A DNA stretch of 64,000 nt from Myxococcales bacterium. Its GTDB lineage: Bacteria > Myxococcota_A > UBA9160 > SZUA-336. Each line of letters opens with the position of its first letter. Within the stretch, counting starts at the first letter, position 1. A program made the position numbers and the translations under genes. Location of the stretch: the NCBI GenBank assembly GCA_013215565.1, contig JABSQV010000003.1, positions 44,723-108,722 on the forward strand, read 5' to 3'. The notes beneath the pieces are model-generated. The model did not search any database and had not been told where the DNA came from. It worked only from the letters and a program-made list of their open reading frames with translations. This document shows, piece by piece, positions 1 through 9,532 of this stretch.

Positions 1-93
1 AAGGGCGCGCATGTAGAGGGCGCCCGAGTTGTGCGACAGAATCGTCTTGTCGACGTCGAAAAACGCGCCCACACGCCGTACGCCGGAGGCCAT
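1..93 (-). CDS. HAD-IB family phosphatase-like protein, N-terminal fragment cut by window edge
   Basis: Minus strand from ATG at 93 translates to MASGVRRVGAFFDVDKTILSHNSGALYMRAL; FDVDKT is a HAD motif I (DxDxT). Confidence 0.6.
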   Translation of the reverse strand, partial: MASGVRRVGAFFDVDKTILSHNSGALYMRAL

Positions 94-121
94 CGCCCCA
101 GCATAGCGCCCCCGGCCGGAG

Positions 122-1228
122 TCAGAAGAAGTAGCGGCGCATCGAAACGTTGGCGAGCAGCCCGATTCCGGCGAACGCGGTGACCAGCGAAGAGCCTCCG
201 TACGAGAGCAGCGGGAGGGGCACGCCGACGACAGGGACCATCCCGAGCACCATCGCCAGATTGATCGCGCAGGGCCAGAAGAGCAGCGCGACGACGCCCA
301 CCGCGAGGTAGGTTCCGAACAGGTCCCGGGACGAGCGTGCGATCATGAGGCCCCGGACAAACAGCGCCAAGTAGAGCGCCAGAACGACGGCACCACCCAG
401 GAACCCCCACTCCTCGGCCAGCACCGAGAAGACGAAGTCGGTCTGCTGCTCGGGCAAGAAGTCGAGCTGACTCTGGGGGCCCCGAAGATAGCCCTTGCCG
501 AGCCACCCCCCCGAGCCGATCGCGATCTGGCTCTGGATCGCATGGTAGGCGGACCCGAGCGGGTCGCGCTCCGGGTCGAGGAAGGTGAACACCCGCTCCT
601 TCTGATAGTCGTGCAGGTAGAAACTCCAGGCTCCGACGACAGCCGCGAGGCCCGCCAACCCGAGCCCGGCGAGGGCGCGGATTTGAATCCGCGCAAACAC
701 CAGAAAACTGGCGGCCACGAGACCCTGGACCAGAGCCGTGCCGAGATCGGGCTCACTCAGGGTCAGTCCGATCGGGACCCCGATCACCAGCACCGGGACC
801 GCCAGCTCGGCCAGGCCGATTCCGCCAGGATTCATATGACGGCGCAGGAGTCTGGCCAGGAAGAGCACGATCCCGAGCTTGGCCAGCTCAGAGGGCTGAA
901 ACCGCACCGGCCCCATGACGATCCAGCGCTGGCTACCGTGGACGACCGGCCCGAACGCCAGCACCGCTGCGAGCAGGACCACACACACGACGAGGACCGG
1001 AACCGCCACCCGCTCCAGCGTGCGATAGTCCGGCAACAGCGTTACGAGCAGGGCCACCAGCCCCAGACCGATCCAGCTGAGTTGCCGGACCGCGGTCGGT
1101 GGAACCCCATCACTGACGCCGGGTGCCGCCGAGATCAGATTTACGACCCCGACCAGCGCCAGCGCGAGCGCAAGCCCGACCAGCGGCCACTCAAAGTGCT
1201 GAATGAGCCGGCGGTCGATGCCGGGCAT
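122..1228 (-). CDS. rodA: Rod shape-determining protein RodA (SEDS family)
   Basis: Multi-TM 368 aa; conserved SEDS stretches (GSQRWI, QPSELAKL, EQQTDFVFSVLAEEWGF, PLPLLSYGGSS); adjacent to PBP2 and mreBCD. Confidence 0.95.
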   Translation of the reverse strand: MPGIDRRLIQHFEWPLVGLALALALVGVVNLISAAPGVSDGVPPTAVRQLSWIGLGLVALLVTLLPDYRTLERVAVPVLVVCVVLLAAVLAFGPVVHGSQRWIVMGPVRFQPSELAKLGIVLFLARLLRRHMNPGGIGLAELAVPVLVIGVPIGLTLSEPDLGTALVQGLVAASFLVFARIQIRALAGLGLAGLAAVVGAWSFYLHDYQKERVFTFLDPERDPLGSAYHAIQSQIAIGSGGWLGKGYLRGPQSQLDFLPEQQTDFVFSVLAEEWGFLGGAVVLALYLALFVRGLMIARSSRDLFGTYLAVGVVALLFWPCAINLAMVLGMVPVVGVPLPLLSYGGSSLVTAFAGIGLLANVSMRRYFF

Positions 1229-3086
1229 GAAGCCCTCCCTGAGTGCTCGGAGTCCCCGCCAAGAACGCGTCCACGACCCGTCGGGCGATCGGCGCGGCGA
1301 CCGCCGAGCCTGAGCCTCCGTGCTCGACGAGCACGGCCACCAGGATCCGGGGCCGTTCGGCAGGTACGTAGGTCACGAACCACGCGTGATCCTGCAGGGC
1401 CTCGGGCATCTCGTCGGGATCCAGGCCCTCGCTCACCGAGAGTGCCACGACCTGGGCGGTGCCCGTCTTGGCGGCCGCATCCAGGCCGTGCGCGAGCCTT
1501 CGCATGCGCCAGCCGGTTCCATGCTCGTCGTGCACGACGCCCCGAAGCGCCGCGCGCAGCGTCGAGAGGCTCGAGCGGGAGACGGGCACCCGGCCGAGGG
1601 TGTCGGTGCCCCAGCTTCGAAGCACGTTCCCCTGCGGGTCCTCGACCTGTTGCACCACGAACGGACGCAGCAGCGCGCCGCCGTTCGCGATCGCTGCGTA
1701 GCTCGTGGCAAGCTGTATCGGCGTCCACAGGTTGAAGCCCTGTCCGATTGCGATCGACAGCGTCTCGCCCCCCATCCAGGGCTCGTCGAAGCGTCGCTGC
1801 TTCCAGTCCGCCGTCGGGACCAGGCCCGCGGACTCGGGCAGGAATTCGATTCCGGTCTTGCGGCCCAGACCGAGGGCCCGGGCGTAGTGGGCGAGCCGGT
1901 CGACCCCGAGTTTCGCCCCCAGGGTGTAGAAGAACACGTCGCACGACTCGACGAGCGCGCGGTGGAGGTCGACTTCGCCGTGCCCCTCCTCCTTCCAACA
2001 GCGGTAGCGACGCCGGCCGAAGCGCATCGATCCACTGCAGTGAACGCGTAGATCGGGGACCAGCTTGCCGTCCTCGATCGCCGCCAGCGCGGTCACGACC
2101 TTGTAGGTGGATCCCGGCGGGTACTGTCCCTGCAGCGCGCGATTCTGGAGCGGCTTGCGCGGATCGCGCGTCAGCCTCTGCCAGCTCTCGAGCGGGATCC
2201 CGAGCGCGAATTCGTTCGGGTTGGGCGCCGGCCGGCTGGCCAGAACCAGTACCTCGCCCGTCTGCGGATCGAGCGCCACCACGGCTCCGCTGCGTCCGGT
2301 CTCGTCCAGGGCTCGCTCGGCCACGCGCTGCAGCCGGCCGTCGAGCGTCAACCGCACGTTGTTCCCCGGCCGGGGCTCGACCGCACCGAGCAGCTCGAGC
2401 TCGCGGCCGTGGGCGTCGACCAGGACGCTGCGTCCACCGGGCTGGCCGCGCAGATCGGCGTCGAGCCAGGCCTCGATGCCGGACCGCCCCACGATGTCTC
2501 CCGCCCGGTAGCCGACAGACTTGAGGCTCTCGAGCTGCTCGGGCGCGACCTCGCGCAGCGATCCCAACAGGTGGGCGGCGCTGTCCTGCGCCAGGTAGGA
2601 CCGCGCTGGGCCCACCTGGGTCAGCACACCGCGCAGGGCCCAGAGCTGGCCCTCCACCCGGGCGAGCGCATCGCGGTCCAGGTCACGCACCGCCCGGATC
2701 GTCTGAAAGCGCGTACGGCCCCGCGGATTCCCGACCCGCTCCCGTACCAGGGCTGGATCCCGCCGGGTCAGTTGTGCGATCCGATCCAACGTCCCCGGGA
2801 GGCCGCTCAGCTCGTGCGGAATCACGAGCACGTCGAATGCCGGCCGCGAGTCGACCAGAACTTCTCCCCAGCGGTCCAGGATCATCCCCCGGGGTCCCAG
2901 GTGTCGGTGGTTGCGTACGCTGTTTCGGTTCGCCGAGTCCCGATGCGCGTCTCCCTGTACGAGCTGTAGATCGAAGAGCCGCACAAACAGCAGCAGCCAG
3001 ACCAGCAGCACGCCGAAGGTCGCGCCGAAGATGCGCCGCTCGAGCCCGGGTTCGGAGCTGACGTCCGAGACCTGGCCCAGCCTCAC
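1191..3086 (-). CDS. mrdA: Penicillin-binding protein 2
   Basis: TM anchor, PBP dimerisation domain and transpeptidase motifs (PPGSTYKVVTALAA, AAKTGTAQ); overlaps rodA. Confidence 0.93.
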   Translation of the reverse strand: MRLGQVSDVSSEPGLERRIFGATFGVLLVWLLLFVRLFDLQLVQGDAHRDSANRNSVRNHRHLGPRGMILDRWGEVLVDSRPAFDVLVIPHELSGLPGTLDRIAQLTRRDPALVRERVGNPRGRTRFQTIRAVRDLDRDALARVEGQLWALRGVLTQVGPARSYLAQDSAAHLLGSLREVAPEQLESLKSVGYRAGDIVGRSGIEAWLDADLRGQPGGRSVLVDAHGRELELLGAVEPRPGNNVRLTLDGRLQRVAERALDETGRSGAVVALDPQTGEVLVLASRPAPNPNEFALGIPLESWQRLTRDPRKPLQNRALQGQYPPGSTYKVVTALAAIEDGKLVPDLRVHCSGSMRFGRRRYRCWKEEGHGEVDLHRALVESCDVFFYTLGAKLGVDRLAHYARALGLGRKTGIEFLPESAGLVPTADWKQRRFDEPWMGGETLSIAIGQGFNLWTPIQLATSYAAIANGGALLRPFVVQQVEDPQGNVLRSWGTDTLGRVPVSRSSLSTLRAALRGVVHDEHGTGWRMRRLAHGLDAAAKTGTAQVVALSVSEGLDPDEMPEALQDHAWFVTYVPAERPRILVAVLVEHGGSGSAVAAPIARRVVDAFLAGTPSTQGGLHARHRPPAHSAL

Positions 3087-3613
3087 AGCGTGCCGGATCC
3101 GCTAAGAGCTGTCGGGGCGAGGCCCGGCACCTCTTCGTCGCCATCCAGCCGCTTGAACAGGCGATAGAGCGGCGCGGCGACGGCGGCCGTCAGGATGACG
3201 CTCCCGGGCAGACGGATCGCAACTTCCGACCAGGGCAGCAGCAGATCGGGCTGTGCCAGGCGGAGAACCTGCCCCAGCAGCAGGGTGTCGACGACCACGT
3301 AGACGGCTACGTAGACCACCCAGGGCCATGGCCCTCGCAGGTTGAGTCCCCGATCCGTCACGTGCGTGACCAGACAGGCCGTCGCTCGCAGCAGCGCGTA
3401 GAGCCCGATCGGCGCACCCGAAAGCTCGTCGAGCCCGTAGCCGAATGCGAACGCGATCAGCAGCGATTCGATCGCGCGCGCGCGGAACCCGAGCGCCAGC
3501 GCGAAGACCAGCAACAGATCCGGGCGGAACGCGTAAGGCAACACCGACGCCAGCAACTGCTGCAGCAACAGCAGGGCGAGCCCGAGCCCGATCAAGCGCA
3601 TCCGGACACTCAA
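3083..3613 (-). CDS. mreD: Rod shape-determining protein MreD
   Basis: Hydrophobic 176 aa protein between mreC and mrdA. Confidence 0.85.
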   Translation of the reverse strand: MSVRMRLIGLGLALLLLQQLLASVLPYAFRPDLLLVFALALGFRARAIESLLIAFAFGYGLDELSGAPIGLYALLRATACLVTHVTDRGLNLRGPWPWVVYVAVYVVVDTLLLGQVLRLAQPDLLLPWSEVAIRLPGSVILTAAVAAPLYRLFKRLDGDEEVPGLAPTALSGSGTL

Positions 3614-4497
3614 GGCGTGTCCCCCGCATCGGCCAGCGTGACCGGGGCCTGCGCGGCCTCGAAACCCGGAGCGGCCGGCGCCTCCCGCCGTTCCAGAATC
3701 ACGAAGACCTCCTCGAGATCTCGAAAGTCGACCACGGGCTGGATCTGGGCGCGCTGAAACAACCCGTAGGGCTCGCGCTCCATGGTCTCGACCGTCCCCA
3801 CGACCAACCCCTTGGGAAAGATCGCATCGAGTCCCGACGTGAGCAGCAGATCTCCGGGGCGCACGTCATCGTTGCGCATCACGTAGTCGAACGCGCACTC
3901 GCGCGAACTCTGGCCGCGGACGATGCCACGCGCGCGGCTGCGCTGCACGAAGGCATCGATGCGGCTCTGCATGTCGACCACGAGCAGTACCTTGGAGGCC
4001 GACCCCGTCACTCCGACCACGCGACCGACGACGCCATGCTCGTTGATCACGGGCATCCCGGCCTCGATCCCGGCCTCGGCACCTCGATCGATGACGACGG
4101 ATCTGAACCAGGGAGAAAGATCCTGCGCAACCACGTTCGCGGGAACCATCGGCGCGTCGTGGCGAGCCCGGAAGTCAGCGAGCCGCTGGAAGCGCTCGCT
4201 CGCAACCAGCGCCTCTCGGTAGCTCAGGTTCTCGTTCTGCAGCCGCGCGATGATCACTCGGAGTTCCAGATTCTCGGAACGCACGTCGACGAGCGCCAGA
4301 TAGTCACGCCAGACCCATCGTACGAAGTCGATCGGCCGGGTGACGAGTCTCTGGAGCGGAGTCGCGACTCCGAGAACCAGGGCCGAGGCCGGTCCGGTGC
4401 CGATCGGCTCGCGCTCGGAAGTCATGCTGACCACGCTGACCGCAAGCAGGACCAGATAGCAGAGCGCATAGCGGAAACGCGTAACGAGTTCGCTCAA
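3610..4497 (-). CDS. mreC: Rod shape-determining protein MreC
   Basis: N-terminal TM, coiled coil, MreC-type beta domain (VVGRVVGVTGSASKVLLVVD); 4-nt overlap with mreD. Confidence 0.92.
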   Translation of the reverse strand: MSELVTRFRYALCYLVLLAVSVVSMTSEREPIGTGPASALVLGVATPLQRLVTRPIDFVRWVWRDYLALVDVRSENLELRVIIARLQNENLSYREALVASERFQRLADFRARHDAPMVPANVVAQDLSPWFRSVVIDRGAEAGIEAGMPVINEHGVVGRVVGVTGSASKVLLVVDMQSRIDAFVQRSRARGIVRGQSSRECAFDYVMRNDDVRPGDLLLTSGLDAIFPKGLVVGTVETMEREPYGLFQRAQIQPVVDFRDLEEVFVILERREAPAAPGFEAAQAPVTLADAGDTP

Positions 4498-4527
4498 CCG
4501 ACCTGCTTCCCCCGACTCGGCCCGGAC

Positions 4528-5580
<1,053 letters not shown>

Positions 5581-5630
5581 TCAGGACAGGAAAATTCTCC
5601 ACCCCCGGGTCCGGGCCGAACCCGTTGCCG

Positions 5631-5659
5631 AGTCTAAGAAGAGAGGGGTAGCCGCGCAA
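5631..5659 (-). promoter_or_regulatory. Putative sigma-70 promoter of mreB operon
   Basis: Minus strand TTGCGC-N17-TAGACT about 65 nt upstream of the mreB start. Confidence 0.4.
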
Positions 5660-5767
5660 GCCGCCAACTCCGTGCCCCGCTTGCGTTTCAGGACACGGCC
5701 CCCTAGCCTCCTTCGGCCCCGGGGACTCGGGGCTTGAGCCTGCGCGCGGAGGGGTCGAAAAAGTCTC

Positions 5768-7252
5768 ATGGCACCACGCAGAAACCTGCTTCGGACCATC
5801 GGACTCTTCCTCGTGGTGGGCGCGATCATCCTCACCTTCGTGCTCTTCTTCGGGCAACCGGCGCCCCAGGCAAGTGTCGGCCCGGTGGCCGAGATCGACG
5901 GCGTCTCGATCGAGCGCGGCCTGTTCGAGGTGTTCCGCGACCAGACCGAGAGCCGCCTCGCAGCTGCCCTGCCGCCCGGTTCCGATCCGGAGCAGAGCCG
6001 GGACCTGATCGACCGCCTGACGCTCCGGAGCCTGGTTCAGCGCTACGCCCTCGCGCGCGAAGCGTCCGAACTCGGCATCCGCGTCAGCGACGCCGAGGTC
6101 CGCCAGCAGATCCTCGAAAATCCGAGCTTCCGGCGCCAAGGCCGCTACGACCGCGAGCTGTTCGAGGTGTTCGTGGCCCGTTCCGGCCTGGGCAGCGTGC
6201 GCGACTACACGGAGGAGGTCCGGCGCGACCTCCTGATCGGCAAGTTCCAGCGCGCGATCGCGTCCCCCGTGCGGCTGCCGCAGTCCGAGGTCCGGGAGCA
6301 AGCCGCGCGCGGCCTGACCAGCGTGTCGCTGGATTTCGCCGTCGCGGAGAGCGCGGGCTACCTCGACCAGGTGGAGCTCACCGACGAGGAGATCTCGGCC
6401 TATGCCGACACCGCCCAGGAGCGGATCCGGTCCCTCTACGACAGCCGCAAGGCCCGCTACGACGTGCCAGAGCGGATTCGGGCGAGCCACATCCTGTTTC
6501 GGGGGCCGGAGGCAGCGGTCCGGGCTGCGACTGCACTCGCCGAGTTCCGCACCGGCACGCCATTCGCCGAACTCGCGCGCAAACTCTCGGACGACCCGGC
6601 CACCCGCGAGAGCGGCGGCGAGCTCGGGGTTTTTCCGCGCGGACGCATGGACCCGGCCTTTGAGGCCGCCGCATTCGCACTCGAAACGGGCCAAGTCTCG
6701 GAGCCGGTGGAAACCAGCTCCGGCTTCCACCTGATCCAGCTCGACGAGCGACAGGACGCAGACAAGCGGAGCTACGAGGAAGTGCGCAAGGAATTGGCCG
6801 CTGAACTGCTGCGCGGGCAGCGGGCCCGTGCCAGAGCCGAGGCGGCCGCGATTGCGGTCCTGGAGGCGCTCGAGCGGGGCGAGGAGTTCGCGGCGGCGGC
6901 CGCGTCGGCCGGGCTCGAACTCGGGAGCACCGGGCCGTTCCGTTACAGCGATGGCAGCATCCCGAGGCTGGGCCGCTCCGCGGCACTCCGCGAGGCCGCG
7001 TTTGCACTCGAGCCAGCGGGCGCAAGTTCGACCCAGGTCTTCGCGCTCGGTTCGCGCTTCGTCCTGATCCGGCTCTCCGACCGGACCGATCCCGAGCCCG
7101 AGGAGCTCGAACTCGCAACCGAACAGGCGCGCGAACGCCTGGGAGCGGCGGCGCGACAGCGGGTCCTCGAACGCTGGGCCTCCGCGAGCGTCGCGGAGCT
7201 GGAGCAGAACGGCAAGGTCGCGCTCTACCCGCTCTACGCGACCCCGAACTGA
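5768..7252 (+). CDS. Periplasmic peptidyl-prolyl isomerase, PpiD/SurA-like
   Basis: N-terminal TM anchor, SurA_N-like region, parvulin domain (RASHILFRG ... ESGGELGVFPRGRMDPAFEAAAFALETGQVSEPVETSSGFHLIQL). Confidence 0.85.
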   Translation: MAPRRNLLRTIGLFLVVGAIILTFVLFFGQPAPQASVGPVAEIDGVSIERGLFEVFRDQTESRLAAALPPGSDPEQSRDLIDRLTLRSLVQRYALAREASELGIRVSDAEVRQQILENPSFRRQGRYDRELFEVFVARSGLGSVRDYTEEVRRDLLIGKFQRAIASPVRLPQSEVREQAARGLTSVSLDFAVAESAGYLDQVELTDEEISAYADTAQERIRSLYDSRKARYDVPERIRASHILFRGPEAAVRAATALAEFRTGTPFAELARKLSDDPATRESGGELGVFPRGRMDPAFEAAAFALETGQVSEPVETSSGFHLIQLDERQDADKRSYEEVRKELAAELLRGQRARARAEAAAIAVLEALERGEEFAAAAASAGLELGSTGPFRYSDGSIPRLGRSAALREAAFALEPAGASSTQVFALGSRFVLIRLSDRTDPEPEELELATEQARERLGAAARQRVLERWASASVAELEQNGKVALYPLYATPN

Positions 7253-7286
7253 TCCGGGACGCCGCGCCCTGGTGACGGCGTCCGGC

Positions 7287-7838
7287 ATGCGCACCCGGAG
7301 CAGCGCCCGGAGACCGCTGGCCGCCCTGCTACTCGTGGCCTCGCTCGCGGTCCAGCCCGGGTGCACGCGCCTGCTCTACAACTTCGGGACCGTGGAGCCT
7401 GAGCGCGTCTACCGCTCCTCTCAACCCTCGCCACTCTTCTTGCGCTACCTGGTCGAGCACTACGGCGTCCGCAGCCTGGTGAATCTGCGCGGGCGAACCC
7501 AGGGCTTCGAGAGCGACTTCGCGGCGCGCCACCGGCTCAGACTGTTCAGCTTCGACCTCTCGGCCTCCCGGCCGCCGAGCCAGGCGGAGGTGGCGCGCTT
7601 TCTCGAGATCGTCTCCAACCCGGCCAACCAGCCCGTGCTCGTCCACTGCCGGAACGGCGTCGACCGCACCGGCTACATGCTCGGCCTCTACCGAATCGAG
7701 GCGGACGGCTGGAGCCCCGAACGCGCCGCGCGTGAAATGAGCCGCTACCTGCAGTTCGGGTGGCTCAACCCCACCCCGAAGCAGGTGGTCGAGGAGGGGC
7801 TTCGCGCCCCGGCAGACGCACCCCGGCCGGGGCCGTAA
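7287..7838 (+). CDS. Dual-specificity/tyrosine phosphatase-like lipoprotein
   Basis: Lipobox-like LAVQPGC; active site HCRNGVDRTG (CX5R); the first ATG at 7287 is a plausible start. Confidence 0.75.
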   Translation: MRTRSSARRPLAALLLVASLAVQPGCTRLLYNFGTVEPERVYRSSQPSPLFLRYLVEHYGVRSLVNLRGRTQGFESDFAARHRLRLFSFDLSASRPPSQAEVARFLEIVSNPANQPVLVHCRNGVDRTGYMLGLYRIEADGWSPERAAREMSRYLQFGWLNPTPKQVVEEGLRAPADAPRPGP

Positions 7839-7853
7839 GCGGCCCCAAACAGA

Positions 7854-7897
7854 AGCGAGGGGACAACATCCAAAAAAGCGGACGTCATCCCCTCGCT
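7854..7897. terminator. Long hairpin between convergent genes, possible bidirectional terminator
   Basis: 10-bp perfect arms AGCGAGGGGA / TCCCCTCGCT with partial inner pairing and an A6-containing loop. Confidence 0.5.
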
Positions 7898-7921
7898 CGA
7901 GGGTTCAGGCTGAGTCTGCGG

Positions 7922-8614
7922 TCAGATCTTCTGGGGACTCCGGCGCAGGAAGGCCACGCCGAAGAGCACCGGACCGAGCAAAAGCGCCAGCGGAGCCTCC
8001 GGAGCCTCCGTCACGTGAAACTCGTTGCTGCCACTGAAGTCGAAGTGAGGGATAAAGTCGTTGCCCCTCCAGAAGGAAAAGCCCGTATCGACCGTCAGCG
8101 TGAGCGTTCCTGGAGCCAGCGCCAGAACAGTGATGCTTCCGACGCCAAAGGTCCCGGTGTTCGTCGGAGGCGGGAACGGGTTGTTGTTATTTCCACCGGA
8201 CGTCCAGCGCGAAGGAACCGCAGGCACGGGTGGGCTACAGTCGGGAAAGACGCATTCCGGCACAAAAGCCGAGACCGCGGCCGCCGGAAGCTGCCATGCT
8301 CCTCCGGTCCCGGCACCGCTCTGCGGCGGCGCGATCACCCCTGTCACACTAAGGACCGACAGTGCCGCGATCGGACTCGAGTCGGTGAGCAACCACCTCA
8401 GGTTCACCACCGACGCGTTCTCGCCGGGGTCGAGGGTAATGATAGCCTCGATACTGAAGGAATCACCGACGCCCACGGTGTTCGTGGAAGGACTGAGTAC
8501 GAGGGACGCAGCCTGAGCGGGTGCAGACGCGAGTGCGAGGCAGAACACCGCACCAACAACTGCCCCAAATGATGTCGAAACCAACTTCGTTCGCACGCTC
8601 AATCCCCTTATCAT
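7922..8614 (-). CDS. Secreted cohesin-like domain protein with PEP-CTERM-like tail (paralog B)
   Basis: Signal peptide; beta-rich region (VGVGDSFSIEAIITLDPGENASVVNLRW ... GSITVLALAPGTLTLTV); C-terminus APEAPLALLLGPVLFGVAFLRRS; shares FWRGNDFIPHFDFSG with the neighbour. Start may instead be the downstream GTG (MRTKLV...). Confidence 0.7.
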   Translation of the reverse strand: MIRGLSVRTKLVSTSFGAVVGAVFCLALASAPAQAASLVLSPSTNTVGVGDSFSIEAIITLDPGENASVVNLRWLLTDSSPIAALSVLSVTGVIAPPQSGAGTGGAWQLPAAAVSAFVPECVFPDCSPPVPAVPSRWTSGGNNNNPFPPPTNTGTFGVGSITVLALAPGTLTLTVDTGFSFWRGNDFIPHFDFSGSNEFHVTEAPEAPLALLLGPVLFGVAFLRRSPQKI

Positions 8615-8738
8615 CTTCGACCAGTTTGCGCCCACCCCTTGAACCCGCTGACCCACTGCCAGGCGTCCGCCGAGGAGTTGCACAAATCTGCTGGCCTACT
8701 GCTGCACCAAGCCCAAGTTCAGAAAAAAGACCCTAACC

Positions 8739-9332
8739 CTAACCTCTCCAGCTACGACGTCCGATCAAGCCGGCCACCGCGAGGCCCGCGCCCATCAGGA
8801 GCAGCGAGCCCGGCTCCGGAATCGGTGGACCACTGACCGTGAACGAGCCTGGCGTACCGGAAAAGTCGAAGTGCGGGATAAAGTCGTTGCCCCGCCAGAA
8901 CGTGGTTCCACCATTGATGATCAGGTTCAGTGTCCCGTTATTTCCCGTCGCCACGAAAGTGAGCGTCGCGACTGGAATGGTCCCGGTCTGGGTCACCGGC
9001 GGGAAGCCCGTGCTGTTGAAGCCGCCACCAACAAAGGTGTCGGTCGTGGGATTAAGCGCGTTCGTCGACGTATCCCAACCCGCTGGGTTCCCGGGGACCA
9101 GTGTCACCGTGAAGACCCCGGTGCCGTCGGTGGGGTCACCAGCGCTGTCGACCAGAGTAATCGAAACCTGAATCACCGATGCGTTCTGGCCCACATCTAG
9201 GTTCATCGCAATATCGACGGACCCCGGAGCTCCCGAACTGGGTGTCACCGAAATCGAATTCGCCTGTGCCTGCGTCGCCAGACCGATACCGAGTACCAGA
9301 CTCAGCACTATTCCAAGAAACCTGACCCTCAT
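8739..9332 (-). CDS. Secreted cohesin-like domain protein with canonical PEP-CTERM sorting signal (paralog A)
   Basis: Start at MRVRFLGIV with GGAAGG RBS; signal peptide; SVDIAMNLDVGQNASVIQVSITL ... VATLTFVATGNNGTLNLII; tail IPEPGSLLLMGAGLAVAGLIGRRSWRG. Confidence 0.8.
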   Translation of the reverse strand: MRVRFLGIVLSLVLGIGLATQAQANSISVTPSSGAPGSVDIAMNLDVGQNASVIQVSITLVDSAGDPTDGTGVFTVTLVPGNPAGWDTSTNALNPTTDTFVGGGFNSTGFPPVTQTGTIPVATLTFVATGNNGTLNLIINGGTTFWRGNDFIPHFDFSGTPGSFTVSGPPIPEPGSLLLMGAGLAVAGLIGRRSWRG

Positions 9333-9532
9333 TTTGAACCCTTCCTTCCGGAATGCTTGAGCCAGCGAGGCAATTCTACCCCGAACCCTCACTGTCACTC
9401 AAGCCAAATTTAGGAAAAACCCAGCCCCTTTGTTCTTTTCTCTGTCCGTTTCTCGCCTGATCCGAATAACACGCCGGGAAGCGCCGTCCACCGGGTGTTT
9501 CCACCCGACGGACGGCGTCCCGAATTCTGAAC

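Noticed and set aside
8731-8744. Telomere-like CCCTAACCCTAACC near the stop of PEP-CTERM paralog A
   Set aside because: Only about 2.3 units and overlapping a coding end; most likely coincidence.
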